Of a stretch of DNA of 39,331 nucleotides, positions 17,850 through 25,781 are shown in pieces (the first letter of the stretch is position 1; each line of letters begins with the position of its first letter). Where the stretch lies: contig SEGS01000028.1 of assembly GCA_004210915.1 (NCBI GenBank), positions 1 through 39,331 on the forward strand. The letters are read 5' to 3'. The notes under the pieces are model-generated. The model did not search any database, was not told the DNA's origin, and saw only the letters and a list, made by a program, of their open reading frames with translations. The position numbers and the translations under genes were made by a program. Origin of the DNA: Variovorax sp. Its GTDB lineage: Bacteria > Pseudomonadota > Gammaproteobacteria > Burkholderiales > Burkholderiaceae_C.

Positions 17850-17940
17850 CATGGCGCACTTCAGGGTGCGCACCGGTTGTCTCCTCCACCCTTCCAATTG
17901 GTGGATTTAGCCCCGAGTCGCAAGACTCGGGGCTTTTTTC
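17850..17940 (+). ncRNA. Candidate small RNA of about 90 nt between osmC and ilvA
   Basis: The unit has its own promoter and ends in a clean intrinsic terminator before ilvA. Three stems can be drawn. GCGCAC/GTGCGC (17854-17871) has a 6-nt loop. TCCACC/GGTGGA (17885-17905) has a 9-nt loop. The third is the terminator stem. Between stems 1 and 2 an exposed pyrimidine stretch with TCTCCTCC could pair with Shine-Dalgarno sequences, a feature of several known trans-acting small RNAs. A 19-codon frame starts at ATG 17851 and ends at 17910 (ending NWWI). It has no ribosome-binding site, and I do not think it is a leader peptide. I cannot assign a known RNA family by eye. Confidence 0.5.
17909..17940 (+). 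terminator. Rho-independent terminator upstream of ilvA
   Basis: An 11-bp perfect stem AGCCCCGAGTC/GACTCGGGGCT with a GCAA tetraloop (17920-17923) is followed by six Ts (17934-17939). It functions only in the plus direction. It lies before, not after, a protein gene, so it must end a short upstream transcript or attenuate ilvA. No competing antiterminator stem is visible. Confidence 0.85.
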
Positions 17941-17958
17941 TGGGCGCGAGCCGGGCAC

Positions 17959-17964
17959 TATGAT
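17959..17964 (+). promoter_or_regulatory. Possible -10 box of ilvA
   Basis: TATGAT lies 10 bp before the ilvA ATG. It would give a very short leader of a few nucleotides. No good -35 box is present 17 bp upstream, because the T-run of the terminator occupies that place. Weak call; it would let ilvA be transcribed independently of the small-RNA unit. Confidence 0.3.
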
Positions 17965-17973
17965 CGCGGCCCT

Positions 17974-19518
17974 ATGTCCAGCCCCCTCTCCCCCGCCGAC
18001 TACCTGAAGAAGATCCTGACTGCGCGCGTCTACGACGTCGCGGTGGAATCGGCGCTGGAACCGGCCCGCGCGTTGAGCGCGCGCCTCGGCAACACCGTCC
18101 TGCTCAAGCGCGAGGACCAGCAACCCGTCCACAGCTTCAAGCTGCGCGGCGCCTACAACAAGATGGTGCAACTGAGTCCAGCGCAGCTGGCGCAAGGCGT
18201 CATCTGCGCGTCTGCAGGCAACCACGCGCAAGGTGTGGCGCTCGGCGCGCGCAAGCTGGGCACGCGGGCCGTCGTCGTGATGCCAGTGACAACCCCGCAA
18301 CTCAAGATCGACGCCGTGCGCGGCTTCGGCGGTGAAGTGGTGCTGCATGGCGACAGCTACTCCGACGCCTACGCGCATGCTGTGACCTTGCAATCGCAGC
18401 AGGGGCTGACCTTCGTCCATCCGTTCGATGACCCCGATGTGATCGCCGGCCAAGGGACCATCGCGATGGAGATCCTGCGCCAGCATCAGGGCCCGCTCGA
18501 CGCGGTATTCGTCGCCATCGGCGGCGGGGGCTTGATCTCAGGCGTGGCGAACTACATCAAGGCTGTGCGTCCGGAGATCCAGGTGATCGGCGTCCAGATG
18601 AACGACTCCGACGCCATGATGCAGTCGGTTAGCGCAAAGTCCCGCGTCACGCTGCACGACGTCGGGCTGTTTTCCGATGGCACGGCCGTCAAGCTGGTGG
18701 GCGAAGAAACATTCCGCGTGGCGAGCGAACTGGTCGACAGCTACATCGCGGTCGACACCGATGCCGTCTGCGCAGCGATCAAGGACGTGTTCGTCGACAC
18801 CCGCAGCATCGTGGAACCGGCCGGCGCGCTGGCGGTCGCGGCGATCAAGCAATACGTCGCGCAGCATGGCCGGCAGGGCGAGACCTACGCCGCGATCCTG
18901 TGCGGCGCCAACATGAACTTCGACCGCCTGCGCTTCGTGGCCGAACGGGCCGAGGTCGGCGAGGAGCGCGAGGCAGTGTTCGCTGTCACGATCCCGGAAG
19001 AGCGCGGCAGCTTCCGGCGCTTCTGCGAACTGGTCGGCGACCTGCCCGGCGCGTCGCGCAATGTCACCGAGTTCAACTACCGCATCAGCGACGCCGCGCG
19101 AGCGCATGTCTTCGTCGGGCTCACCACATCGGCGCGCGGCGAATCGACCACCATTGCAAAAATCTTCGGGGACCATGGGTTCGACACGCTCGATCTGACG
19201 CACGACGAACTGGCCAAGGAACATTTGCGCCACATGGTCGGTGGCCGCACCGGGCTGGCCCATGACGAGCGCCTGTTGCGCTTCGTCTTCCCTGAGCGCC
19301 CGGGCGCCCTGCTCAAGTTCCTGAGCCTCATGCGGCCGAACTGGAACATCAGCCTGTTCCATTACCGCAACCAGGGCGCCGACTATGGGCGCATTCTGGT
19401 CGGCTTGCAGGTGCCGGTGGGCGAGAACGCCGCATTCGATTCGTTTCTGGAAACGCTCGGCTACCCCTGGATCGAAGAAACGGCGAATCCGGCGTACCGC
19501 CTGTTCCTTCAGGCCTGA
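17974..19518 (+). CDS. ilvA: Threonine ammonia-lyase (biosynthetic threonine deaminase)
   Basis: 514 residues, the long biosynthetic form. It converts threonine to 2-oxobutanoate and ammonia, the first committed step to isoleucine. The PLP lysine is Lys56 in HSFKLRGAYN; the phosphate-binding loop GGGGL is at 183-187, and SAGNHAQGVA (80-89) is intact. Two C-terminal regulatory ACT-like domains (starting near 336 with AVFAVTIPEERGSF and near 430 with RFVFPERPGALL) carry the isoleucine/valine allosteric sites. This excludes the short catabolic type. ATG 17974 is preceded by no clear ribosome-binding site, which fits a near-leaderless message. It is convergent with gspC, 28 bp away. Confidence 0.96.
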   Translation: MSSPLSPADYLKKILTARVYDVAVESALEPARALSARLGNTVLLKREDQQPVHSFKLRGAYNKMVQLSPAQLAQGVICASAGNHAQGVALGARKLGTRAVVVMPVTTPQLKIDAVRGFGGEVVLHGDSYSDAYAHAVTLQSQQGLTFVHPFDDPDVIAGQGTIAMEILRQHQGPLDAVFVAIGGGGLISGVANYIKAVRPEIQVIGVQMNDSDAMMQSVSAKSRVTLHDVGLFSDGTAVKLVGEETFRVASELVDSYIAVDTDAVCAAIKDVFVDTRSIVEPAGALAVAAIKQYVAQHGRQGETYAAILCGANMNFDRLRFVAERAEVGEEREAVFAVTIPEERGSFRRFCELVGDLPGASRNVTEFNYRISDAARAHVFVGLTTSARGESTTIAKIFGDHGFDTLDLTHDELAKEHLRHMVGGRTGLAHDERLLRFVFPERPGALLKFLSLMRPNWNISLFHYRNQGADYGRILVGLQVPVGENAAFDSFLETLGYPWIEETANPAYRLFLQA

Positions 19519-19546
19519 AGGACCAGGGCCGTGCGCTGGCGCGCGA

Positions 19547-20047
19547 TCAGGAAGCGGGAGCGCCGCTCGGCGGGGGGACAGGCGCTGACACGGGAATCGG
19601 CGCGCGCACCGGCAGGTCAAGCGTGAACGCGGCCGCACCGCCAGCGCTGGCGCCGAGCGTGGCCGACCGCAAGCCGACCGACTGCAGCACGTAGCCCTCG
19701 CCGACGCGCCCGCCAACGCGGAACGGGCGTGGCGGCTTGCCGTCGATCGCAATCAACGCGGCGCCCTGGTTAGCGCCATCCGCGATGACGCCCGACAGGG
19801 CAAAGCGGCTCGCCGCCTCGGGCGCCGCGGCGGTGGCGGTCGGCGCCGACACCGCGCCGAGCAAGCGCGCGACCGCGCCGGGGTCTGCCACCACCGGCGC
19901 GCGCGTGGCCGCAGCGGCTGGCGCCATGCCCTCGGCAGGCGCGGCCAGACGCAAACCCCAGAACGCGGCGCTTGCAGCGGCCAGTGCCCAAAGCAGCGCG
20001 GTGGCGACCGGCGCTGGCCAGCGCGCGAGAGTGATGGAGCTCGTCAT
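19547..20047 (-). CDS. gspC: Type II secretion protein C (short form)
   Basis: 166 residues. GspC links the outer-membrane secretin GspD to the inner-membrane platform. Visible are one N-terminal membrane helix (about 14-35), an Ala/Pro-rich linker, and the homology region (FALSGVIADGANQGAALIAIDGKPPRPFRVGG, split around residue 100), which contacts GspD. It ends in a Pro-rich tail and lacks the PDZ or coiled-coil domain that gives most GspC proteins 230-300 residues. It lies on the strand opposite to the rest of the cluster, 43 bp from gspG. A weak minus-strand GATAAT (20056-20061) could be its -10 box. The assignment is supported by the homology-region pattern and location. Confidence 0.85.
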   Translation of the reverse strand: MTSSITLARWPAPVATALLWALAAASAAFWGLRLAAPAEGMAPAAAATRAPVVADPGAVARLLGAVSAPTATAAAPEAASRFALSGVIADGANQGAALIAIDGKPPRPFRVGGRVGEGYVLQSVGLRSATLGASAGGAAAFTLDLPVRAPIPVSAPVPPPSGAPAS

Positions 20048-20090
20048 GTGCGCGGATTATCATGCAGCGCGCCCTCTCTTTGCCCACGCC
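20048..20090. promoter_or_regulatory. 43-bp divergent gap between gspC and gspG
   Basis: Both gspC and the gspG-F run start here. The only promoter-like element is GATAAT on the minus strand (20056-20061), without a good -35 box. No Shine-Dalgarno sequence is visible before gspG. The gspG promoter may therefore lie inside gspC or the messages may be nearly leaderless. Confidence 0.3.
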
Positions 20091-20531
20091 ATGACCACCT
20101 TGCTTCGAACCACTTCCCGCACGCTGCAACGCGGCTTCACGTTGATCGAGCTGATGGTGGTGCTGGTCATCATCGGCGTGCTGGCGGCCCTGATCGTGCC
20201 GAACGTGATCGACCGGGCCGACGACGCGCGCAGCACCGCCGCGAAGACCGACGTGAACAATCTGATGCAGGCGCTCAAGCTGTACCGGCTCGACAACCAG
20301 CGCTATCCAACCGCCGAGCAAGGCCTGCCCGCCCTGCTGGCACGGCCGACCACAGGGCCTGCCGCGCCCAACTGGAAGCCCTATGTCGAGAAGCTGCCGA
20401 ACGACCCCTGGGGCCGCCCCTACCAGTACATGAACCCGGGCGTGCGGGGCGAGATCGATGTGCTCTCCCTCGGTGCCGACGGCCAGCCCGGTGGCGAAGG
20501 CAAAGATGCCGACATCGGCAGCTGGCAATAG
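20091..20531 (+). CDS. gspG: Type II secretion major pseudopilin
   Basis: 146 residues. GspG polymerises into the periplasmic pseudopilus that pushes substrates through the secretin. A basic 15-residue leader ends in the prepilin-peptidase site G15/FTLIEL, with Glu at +5, followed by the hydrophobic helix MVVLVIIGVLAALIVPNVI. The C-terminal domain has the hallmark PTTGPAAPNWKPYVEKLPNDPWGRPYQY region (split here around residue 92) and a calcium-loop-like LGADGQPGGEGKDADIGSW ending. The frame is open upstream across gspC, but ATG 20091 gives the normal leader. First gene of the plus-strand cluster; overlaps gspH by 26 bp. Confidence 0.96.
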   Translation: MTTLLRTTSRTLQRGFTLIELMVVLVIIGVLAALIVPNVIDRADDARSTAAKTDVNNLMQALKLYRLDNQRYPTAEQGLPALLARPTTGPAAPNWKPYVEKLPNDPWGRPYQYMNPGVRGEIDVLSLGADGQPGGEGKDADIGSWQ

Positions 20532-21003
20532 CCGCAAGAGCGGCCTGAGGCGCCGACACGCGCGACGTGCCACGCTCGGCTTCACCCTGTTGGAGCTGAT
20601 CGTGGTGATCGCCATCATCGCCATGGCCACGGCAGGTGTCAGCTTCGCGCTGCGCGACAGCAGCCAGGCCAGCCTCGACCGCGAGGCCGAGCGGCTCGCG
20701 GCCTTGCTCGAATCGGCCCGTGCCCAATCGCGTGCCAGCGGCGTGCCGGTGCGCTGGCGCCCGGTGGCGGACGGCTTTCTGTTCGACGGCTTGCCGCCAG
20801 GCGCGCTGCCTGGAAATTGGCAAGCGGCGGGCATGCATGCCCAACCCACGCTGCCCAATGGCGCGCCGGTGCCTGCGTTGCAACTCGGCCCCGATCCGAT
20901 CATCGCGGCGCAGCAGGTGCTGCTCACCTTCGACGGCCCGCCCGCGCACACGCGCCGGATCGCCACCGATGGCCTGCGCCCCTTCACCGTGAGCACACCA
21001 TGA
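20506..21003 (+). CDS. gspH: Type II secretion minor pseudopilin H
   Basis: 165 residues from ATG 20506. The leader is long and basic (25 residues), ending at the cleavage site LG/FTLLEL with Glu at +5. The rest fits the GspH/FimT domain (LDREAERLAALLESARAQSRASGVPVRW, split near residue 60). The chosen start lies inside the end of gspG, giving a 26-bp overlap. No later ATG precedes the prepilin site, though a non-ATG start nearer to it is possible. It ends in an ATGA overlap with gspI. Minor component of the pseudopilus tip or shaft. Confidence 0.9.
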   Translation: MPTSAAGNSRKSGLRRRHARRATLGFTLLELIVVIAIIAMATAGVSFALRDSSQASLDREAERLAALLESARAQSRASGVPVRWRPVADGFLFDGLPPGALPGNWQAAGMHAQPTLPNGAPVPALQLGPDPIIAAQQVLLTFDGPPAHTRRIATDGLRPFTVSTP

Positions 21004-21365
21004 GCCGCCGGCGCGCCCGCGGCTTCACGCTGATCGAGGTGCTGATCGCCCTCGGCATCGTCGCGATCGCGCTGGTCGCCGGCTCGCAGGCCACGCAGTC
21101 GCTGACGCGCAATGCGCAGCGCCAGTCCGACCTGCTGTTGGCCGACATCTGCGCCGAGAACGAGCTGGTCAAGGCGCGCCTCGCGCGGCAGATGCCGGCG
21201 GTGGGCGACGCAGGCAGTGTCTGCCTCCAGGCCGGCAACGAGTTCGGCGTGACCACGTCGACCACCGCCACCCTCAACCCCAACTTCCGCCGCGTCGATG
21301 TGCAGGTGCGCAACGCCGACGGCGCGTCGGTGCTGCGCGTGTCCACCGTGGTGGGGCGCTTCTGA
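21000..21365 (+). CDS. gspI: Type II secretion minor pseudopilin I
   Basis: 121 residues. The short leader MSRRRARG precedes FTLIEVLIALGIVAIALVA, with Glu at +5. The C-terminal T2SSI domain is recognisable by the AENELVKARLARQMP segment and the final strand region RRVDVQVRNADG. GspI forms the pseudopilus tip complex with GspJ and GspK. Its ATG overlaps the gspH stop (ATGA), and its stop overlaps the gspJ start by one base (TGATG), so translation of H, I and J is coupled. Confidence 0.94.
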   Translation: MSRRRARGFTLIEVLIALGIVAIALVAGSQATQSLTRNAQRQSDLLLADICAENELVKARLARQMPAVGDAGSVCLQAGNEFGVTTSTTATLNPNFRRVDVQVRNADGASVLRVSTVVGRF

Positions 21366-22048
21366 TGCACGCGCCCAGGCCCGCGCGCGGCTTCACGCTG
21401 ATCGAGTTGCTGGTCGCCATCACGGTGATGGCACTGCTCGCGATCGTGAGCTGGCGCGGGCTCGACGCGATGGCGCGCGCCACCGGCCAGAACCAGCAGC
21501 GCGCCGATTCGGTGCTCACCCTGCAGACCGCGCTGGCGCAATGGAATGCCGACCTCGATGCCGTCGCGCCGCTTGCGCAGACACGGCCGATCGACTGGGA
21601 CGGCCGCGTGTTGCGCATCACGCGCCACGGCAGCGATCCCCTGGCGCCCGCCATCCACGTCGTCGCCTGGACGCTGCGAGCGGACGCCGAAGGCATGCGG
21701 TGGCGCCGCTGGCAATCGGCCCCCTTCAGCACGCGCGGCGAATGGGAGCAGGCGTGGTCCGCCGCCGCCTCCTGGGCCCAGGGCGCGGCCGTGGCCACAC
21801 TGGAGCGCGGCGCTGACGTGGCGCTGATGCCGGTCGAGCGCTGGCAACTGGCCTGGTTTCTGGACAATCAATGGATCCCCGCCGGCGATCTGCCGGCCAC
21901 CGACCCGACCGGCCCCGCCGCGGCCACCGCAGCCGGCCGTGTGCCGAACGGCGTGCGTCTGGTGCTGACCCTGCCACCGGGCGATGCGCTGGCCGGTGTG
22001 CTGACGCGCGACTGGGTGCGGCCCACCGTCGGAGCGCCGCGCTCATGA
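21365..22048 (+). CDS. gspJ: Type II secretion minor pseudopilin J
   Basis: 227 residues. Leader MHAPRPARG, then FTLIELLVAITVMALLAIVSW with Glu at +5. The following SWRGLDAMARA and the block QWNADLDAVAPL are typical of GspJ. The C-terminal half contains the expected WQLAWFLDNQW strand region and a Pro/Thr-rich insert near residues 180-190. Partner of GspI and GspK at the pseudopilus tip. Coupled on both sides by overlapping stop and start codons. Confidence 0.93.
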   Translation: MHAPRPARGFTLIELLVAITVMALLAIVSWRGLDAMARATGQNQQRADSVLTLQTALAQWNADLDAVAPLAQTRPIDWDGRVLRITRHGSDPLAPAIHVVAWTLRADAEGMRWRRWQSAPFSTRGEWEQAWSAAASWAQGAAVATLERGADVALMPVERWQLAWFLDNQWIPAGDLPATDPTGPAAATAAGRVPNGVRLVLTLPPGDALAGVLTRDWVRPTVGAPRS

Positions 22049-23049
22049 CAACAACCCGCCACCGCCGGGAACGCCATGGCGGCGCCGCGCTGCTGACCGC
22101 AATGCTCACGGTGATGCTGGTCGCCACCTTTTCAGCGGCAGCGATGTGGCAACAGTGGCGCGCCGCGGAAATCGAAGCCGCCGAGCGTGGGCGGGTTCAG
22201 GCGGCTTGGGTGCTGGTCGGCGCACTCGACTGGTCGCGCCTGATCCTGCGCGAGGACGGCCGCGCCGGCGGTCCCGATCACCTGGCCGAACCCTGGGCCG
22301 TGCCGTTGGAGGAAGCGCGCCTCTCGAGCTTCCTGTCGGCCGAGAAGAATGTGGCGAGTGACAACCTCGAAGGGCTGCCCGATGCCTTCCTGTCCGGCCG
22401 CATCGTCGATGCGCAGTCGCGTCTCAACGTGCGTTCGCTGGTCGACGGCAGCAAGCCCGTTGCCGTGCAGCTGGCCGCTTTCACCAAATTGTTCGCGCTG
22501 CTCGGCCTGCCGGCCACCGAACTGACCCAGCTGACCAACGCGCTGGTTCGCGCTACGCCAGTCGCCACCGGCAGCACGCCCGACGGCCCGGTCGACAGCG
22601 GCAATACCGCCAATGCCCCGCTGATGCCGGAGCGCACGTCCCAACTGGTGTGGCTGGGCCTCTCGCCGACCACCGTCGCGGCGCTGGAGCCCTACGTGAC
22701 GGTGTTGCCCGAGAGCACCCGCCTCAACCTGAACACCGCTTCCGCCGAAGCGATCTACGCGAGCGTGCCCGCGCTCGACATGGCGACGGCGCGGCGCCTT
22801 GTCGAGCAGCGCACCCGCGGGCACTTTGCGACGCTCGCTGCCGCCAACGCGACGGCGCGCGACGGCGCCGGCCTGTTCATTGAAAGCCTGCACAGCGTGA
22901 GCACCCGTTTCTTCGAAGTGCACGGCAAGCTGCGGCTGGACAACACCTGGGTCGAAGAGCGCTCACTGCTGCAGCGCGACGGCATTGCAGTACGTACGCT
23001 GTGGCGCGATCGTGGCGCTGGCACAACGAACGCGCTGGTGAAACGGTAA
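22045..23049 (+). CDS. gspK: Type II secretion minor pseudopilin K (tip protein)
   Basis: 334 residues. Basic leader MTTTRHRRERHG precedes GAALLTAMLTVMLVATFSAA. As usual for GspK, the Glu at +5 found in other pseudopilins is absent; this is consistent with its place at the very tip. The large alpha-helical T2SSK domain follows: AERGRVQAAWVLVGALDWSR, split near residue 50; DAQSRLNVRSLV; and the helix-hairpin-helix-like region LNLNTASAEAIYASVPALD. Overlaps gspJ by ATGA. A 145-bp gap follows before gspL, the only real break in the first half of the run. Confidence 0.94.
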   Translation: MTTTRHRRERHGGAALLTAMLTVMLVATFSAAAMWQQWRAAEIEAAERGRVQAAWVLVGALDWSRLILREDGRAGGPDHLAEPWAVPLEEARLSSFLSAEKNVASDNLEGLPDAFLSGRIVDAQSRLNVRSLVDGSKPVAVQLAAFTKLFALLGLPATELTQLTNALVRATPVATGSTPDGPVDSGNTANAPLMPERTSQLVWLGLSPTTVAALEPYVTVLPESTRLNLNTASAEAIYASVPALDMATARRLVEQRTRGHFATLAAANATARDGAGLFIESLHSVSTRFFEVHGKLRLDNTWVEERSLLQRDGIAVRTLWRDRGAGTTNALVKR

Positions 23050-23194
23050 GACCGGAGAGCGGGCCAGTTACTTCCAGTTAAAACCCTGTCAAGGCCAGCC
23101 GGCGTGCCCTCGATGCTATTGAAAGCGTAGCAGGGGAATGTCATCGTTCGGTGCCGTCCTACAATCACCGCCCCCTTCGTCACCCCGTTCACGC
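23050..23194 (+). promoter_or_regulatory. Gap before gspL with a possible internal promoter
   Basis: 145 bp in an otherwise overlapping gene run. TACAAT (23160-23165) is a good -10 box about 30 bp before the preferred gspL start. The -35 region (about 23137-23142) is poor. No terminator hairpin was found. A second, in-frame ATG at 23138 would extend GspL by 19 residues, but its purine-rich stretch abuts the ATG too closely. Confidence 0.3.
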
Positions 23195-24403
23195 ATGGCC
23201 TTGTTGCTGCTCATCGCTCCCCTGCCTCCGGCCGACGCTGCCGGCGAATACGGCTGGGCGCGCGCGGGCGACGACGGCGTGTCGCTCGAAGACCACGGCC
23301 GGGCGCAGCTCGCGCTGCTGCCGCCGGGCAACGACGTGGCGCTGGGCGTGCCGGCCGCCGCCATGTCCTGGCATCAGGTCACATTGCCCAAGGGCAGCTT
23401 GGGCAGCGCCGTGAAGTTGCGCGCCGTGCTCGACGGCCTGCTCGAAGAGCACCTGCTCGACGACCCCGAGTCCCTGCATTTCGCGCTGGCGCCAGACGCC
23501 AAGGCCGGTGTGCCCGTGTGGGTCGGCGCCTGCAACCGGATCTGGCTGCGCTCGGTGGTTCAGGCGCTCGAAAGCGCCGGGCGGCGCGTCACGCGCATCG
23601 TGCCGGAGTTCGCACCCCAAGCCGATGGCGCACCGCCGCGGCTGTTCGTAATCGGCGAGCCCGATGCGCCGCAGATCGCGCGCTGCGATCCGCAAGGCGT
23701 GGTTGCGCTGCCGCTGACGGCGCCCGGTCTCGCGCTGATGGGCAGCCTGCCCATCGACACCACCGTGATCACGGCCGAGCCGGCCGTCGCCGCAGTGGCC
23801 GAGCGCCTGCTGCAACGGCGCGTGCCCATCGTGCAAACTCCGCTGCGTTGGCTGCAGGCTGCGCGCTCGCCCTGGGAACTGGCGCAGTTCGACCTTGCCG
23901 TCACGGGGCGCGCGCGCGCCGGCAAGAAGGTCGCGTCAATCTGGCAATCGCTGCGCCACGCGCCCGAGTGGCGTGCTGCGCGCTGGGGCGTGGCCGTGCT
24001 GTTGCTGGTCCAGCTGGCCGGGCTCAACGCCTGGGCGTGGAGAGAGCGCAACACGCTCGAAGCGAAGCGTCAGGCTGTCAAGACCATCCTGACCACCACC
24101 TTTCCGGCCGTGCAGCTGGTCATCGATGCGCCCGTGCAGATGGCGCGCGAGGTCATGACACTGCAGCAGGCCACCGGCGATGTCGCAGGCGCCGATTTCG
24201 AGCCCATGCTGGGCGCCCTGAGCGCCAGCCTTCCGGCAGGCCGGGCGCCCAGCGCCATCGACTACAGCGCCGGGCAGTTGCGGCTGCGCGGGCTCGGCCT
24301 GCAGCCCGCCGAGGTCAACCGGGTCACCGAGGCGCTCGCGCCGCGTGGCTACAACGTGCGCGCCGACGGCGATCTGCTGCTGGTGCAGGCCGAGGTCCAG
24401 TGA
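23195..24403 (+). CDS. gspL: Type II secretion inner-membrane protein L
   Basis: 402 residues. GspL recruits the ATPase GspE to the membrane and pairs with GspM. The N-terminal cytoplasmic part has the actin-like fold pattern, starting with the strand MALLLLIAPLPPAD. One transmembrane helix follows (about 280-300, WGVAVLLLVQLAGLNAWAW), then a periplasmic ferredoxin-like domain ending AEVQ. The frame opens at 23138, but the N-terminus from 23195 fits the family better. The stop overlaps the gspM start by one base (TGATG). Typical length for the family is about 400 residues. Confidence 0.9.
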   Translation: MALLLLIAPLPPADAAGEYGWARAGDDGVSLEDHGRAQLALLPPGNDVALGVPAAAMSWHQVTLPKGSLGSAVKLRAVLDGLLEEHLLDDPESLHFALAPDAKAGVPVWVGACNRIWLRSVVQALESAGRRVTRIVPEFAPQADGAPPRLFVIGEPDAPQIARCDPQGVVALPLTAPGLALMGSLPIDTTVITAEPAVAAVAERLLQRRVPIVQTPLRWLQAARSPWELAQFDLAVTGRARAGKKVASIWQSLRHAPEWRAARWGVAVLLLVQLAGLNAWAWRERNTLEAKRQAVKTILTTTFPAVQLVIDAPVQMAREVMTLQQATGDVAGADFEPMLGALSASLPAGRAPSAIDYSAGQLRLRGLGLQPAEVNRVTEALAPRGYNVRADGDLLLVQAEVQ

Positions 24404-24966
24404 TGAGCGCCCCTCTTTCCCCCTTGAAAACCCGGTGGGCCGCGATGGCACCGCGAGAGCGGCGCATGGTCGGCATCGCCGCGGCGCTGGTCGCGCTGGC
24501 CCTGCTTTGGTGGGTGGCACTCGGCCCGGCCTTGCGCACCCTGGCCGCGGCGCCGGCCGAGCACGCGCGGCTCGATGCCGAGTTGCAGAAGATGAGCACG
24601 CTGCAGGCGCGTGCCCGGGCCTTGCAGGCCTTGCCCCGCGCCAACCGCGACGATGCCTTGCGCGCACTCGACAGCTCCGTGCGCGAAAGCCTCGGTCCCG
24701 GCGCACAGTTGCTCAATGCCGGCAGCGGCGATGCCGCCAACGTCACGCTGCGCGGTGCCTCGGCTGAAGCCCTCGCCCAATGGCTCGCGCAGGCGCGCGC
24801 CAACGCGCGCGCCGTGCCACGCGAGGCGCACCTGAGCCGCGCGACGGCATCGCCAGCCAGCCCGACACCCACCACCGCCGGCCCGGCCCGGCCCGCTGCT
24901 GCGGGCACCCCGGCCGTGCGCTGGGAAGGCAACCTGGTCATGACCTTGCCGGCCGCGTCGCGCTGA
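24403..24966 (+). CDS. gspM: Type II secretion inner-membrane protein M
   Basis: 187 residues. A short cytoplasmic segment with the common PRERRMVG pattern precedes one membrane helix (about 23-45, IAAALVALALLWWVALGPAL). A short helical stalk (RLDAELQKMSTLQARARALQ, residues about 57-76) and a small periplasmic domain follow. A Pro/Thr/Ala-rich low-complexity stretch near 150-170 precedes the last strand. GspM stabilises GspL in the platform. Coupled to gspL by overlap; gspN follows after 18 bp. Confidence 0.9.
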   Translation: MSAPLSPLKTRWAAMAPRERRMVGIAAALVALALLWWVALGPALRTLAAAPAEHARLDAELQKMSTLQARARALQALPRANRDDALRALDSSVRESLGPGAQLLNAGSGDAANVTLRGASAEALAQWLAQARANARAVPREAHLSRATASPASPTPTTAGPARPAAAGTPAVRWEGNLVMTLPAASR

Positions 24967-24984
24967 CGTCGTCGCCTGAGCTTT

Positions 24985-25779
24985 ATGCGTGCCGCTTCCC
25001 TGCCCTCCACCGCGCCCACTGGCTGGCGTTGGGCCGTGCTCGGCGGCCTGACCGGCCTGCTGATCGCCGTGGCGCTGTTCGCCCCCGCGCGCTGGCTGGC
25101 ATCGGCCATCACCGGCTGGAGCCAGGGACGCTTGCTGCTGGTCAATCCGCGCGGCACAGTCTGGAACGGCCATGCCGGCGTGGTGTTCGCCAGCGGTGCC
25201 GGCGGCGGCGAATCGGTGTCGCTGCCCGGTGCCTTGCAGTGGCGTCTGCGGCCAGGCTGGGGCGCCGTGAATGCCGCGCTTGAATTGCCCTGCTGCGCCG
25301 CCGCGCCGCTGCGTTTCCGGGCGCACCGCCGCGATGGCGCCGTCCAGCTCGATTGGCAGGATGCCCGCTCGCGCTGGCCGGCTGCGCTGCTGGGCGGCTT
25401 CGGCGCGCCCTGGAACACACTCAAGCTCGAAGGCGCGCTCGAACTCTCGACGCAGGCGCTCTCGCTGCAATGGCTCAACGGCCAGATGCGCATGGCAGGC
25501 CAGGCAACGCTGGACGCCACCGACATGTCGTCCAGCCTGTCGACGCTGCGCCCGATGGGCAGCTACCGGCTGCGCATGGACGGCGGCCCGACGCCCAGCC
25601 TGCTGCTGAGCACCCGCGAGGGCAGCCTCGAACTCAATGGCAGCGGCGTCTGGAACGGCACCGCGTTCCGCTTCAACGGCGAAGCCACGGCCGCACCGGG
25701 GCGCGAAGGCGCGCTCTCCAATTTACTGAACATCATCGGACGACGCGACAACGCGCGCTCGATCATCACCCTGGGTTGA
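24985..25779 (+). CDS. gspN: Type II secretion protein N
   Basis: 264 residues. One N-terminal membrane helix (about 17-37, VLGGLTGLLIAVALFAPARWL), then a beta-rich periplasmic domain. The T2SSN pattern is seen in GRLLLVNPRGTVWNGHAGVV (48-67) and the repeated strands of the C-terminal half (ending LLNIIGRRDNARSIITLG). GspN is an accessory and not always essential component. Cys-Cys in LPCCAAAP is unusual for the family. gspD begins 2 bp after its stop. Confidence 0.88.
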   Translation: MRAASLPSTAPTGWRWAVLGGLTGLLIAVALFAPARWLASAITGWSQGRLLLVNPRGTVWNGHAGVVFASGAGGGESVSLPGALQWRLRPGWGAVNAALELPCCAAAPLRFRAHRRDGAVQLDWQDARSRWPAALLGGFGAPWNTLKLEGALELSTQALSLQWLNGQMRMAGQATLDATDMSSSLSTLRPMGSYRLRMDGGPTPSLLLSTREGSLELNGSGVWNGTAFRFNGEATAAPGREGALSNLLNIIGRRDNARSIITLG

Positions 25780-25781
25780 CC

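Noticed and set aside
17851..17910. 19-codon frame (starting MAHFRV, ending NWWI) just before the terminator upstream of ilvA, as an attenuator leader peptide
   Set aside because: It has tandem Trp codons rather than Ile/Val/Leu, no ribosome-binding site, and no alternative antiterminator pairing. Its ATG falls on the predicted transcription start.
17290..18486. Extended minus-strand frame that would add about 250 residues to the OsmC-like protein
   Set aside because: The extra part is antisense to ilvA and crosses the terminator. ATG 17739 gives a standard OsmC length.
20458..20505. Earlier ATG for gspH at 20458
   Set aside because: It would give a 41-residue pre-cleavage leader and a longer overlap with gspG. 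ATG 20506 is already long enough.
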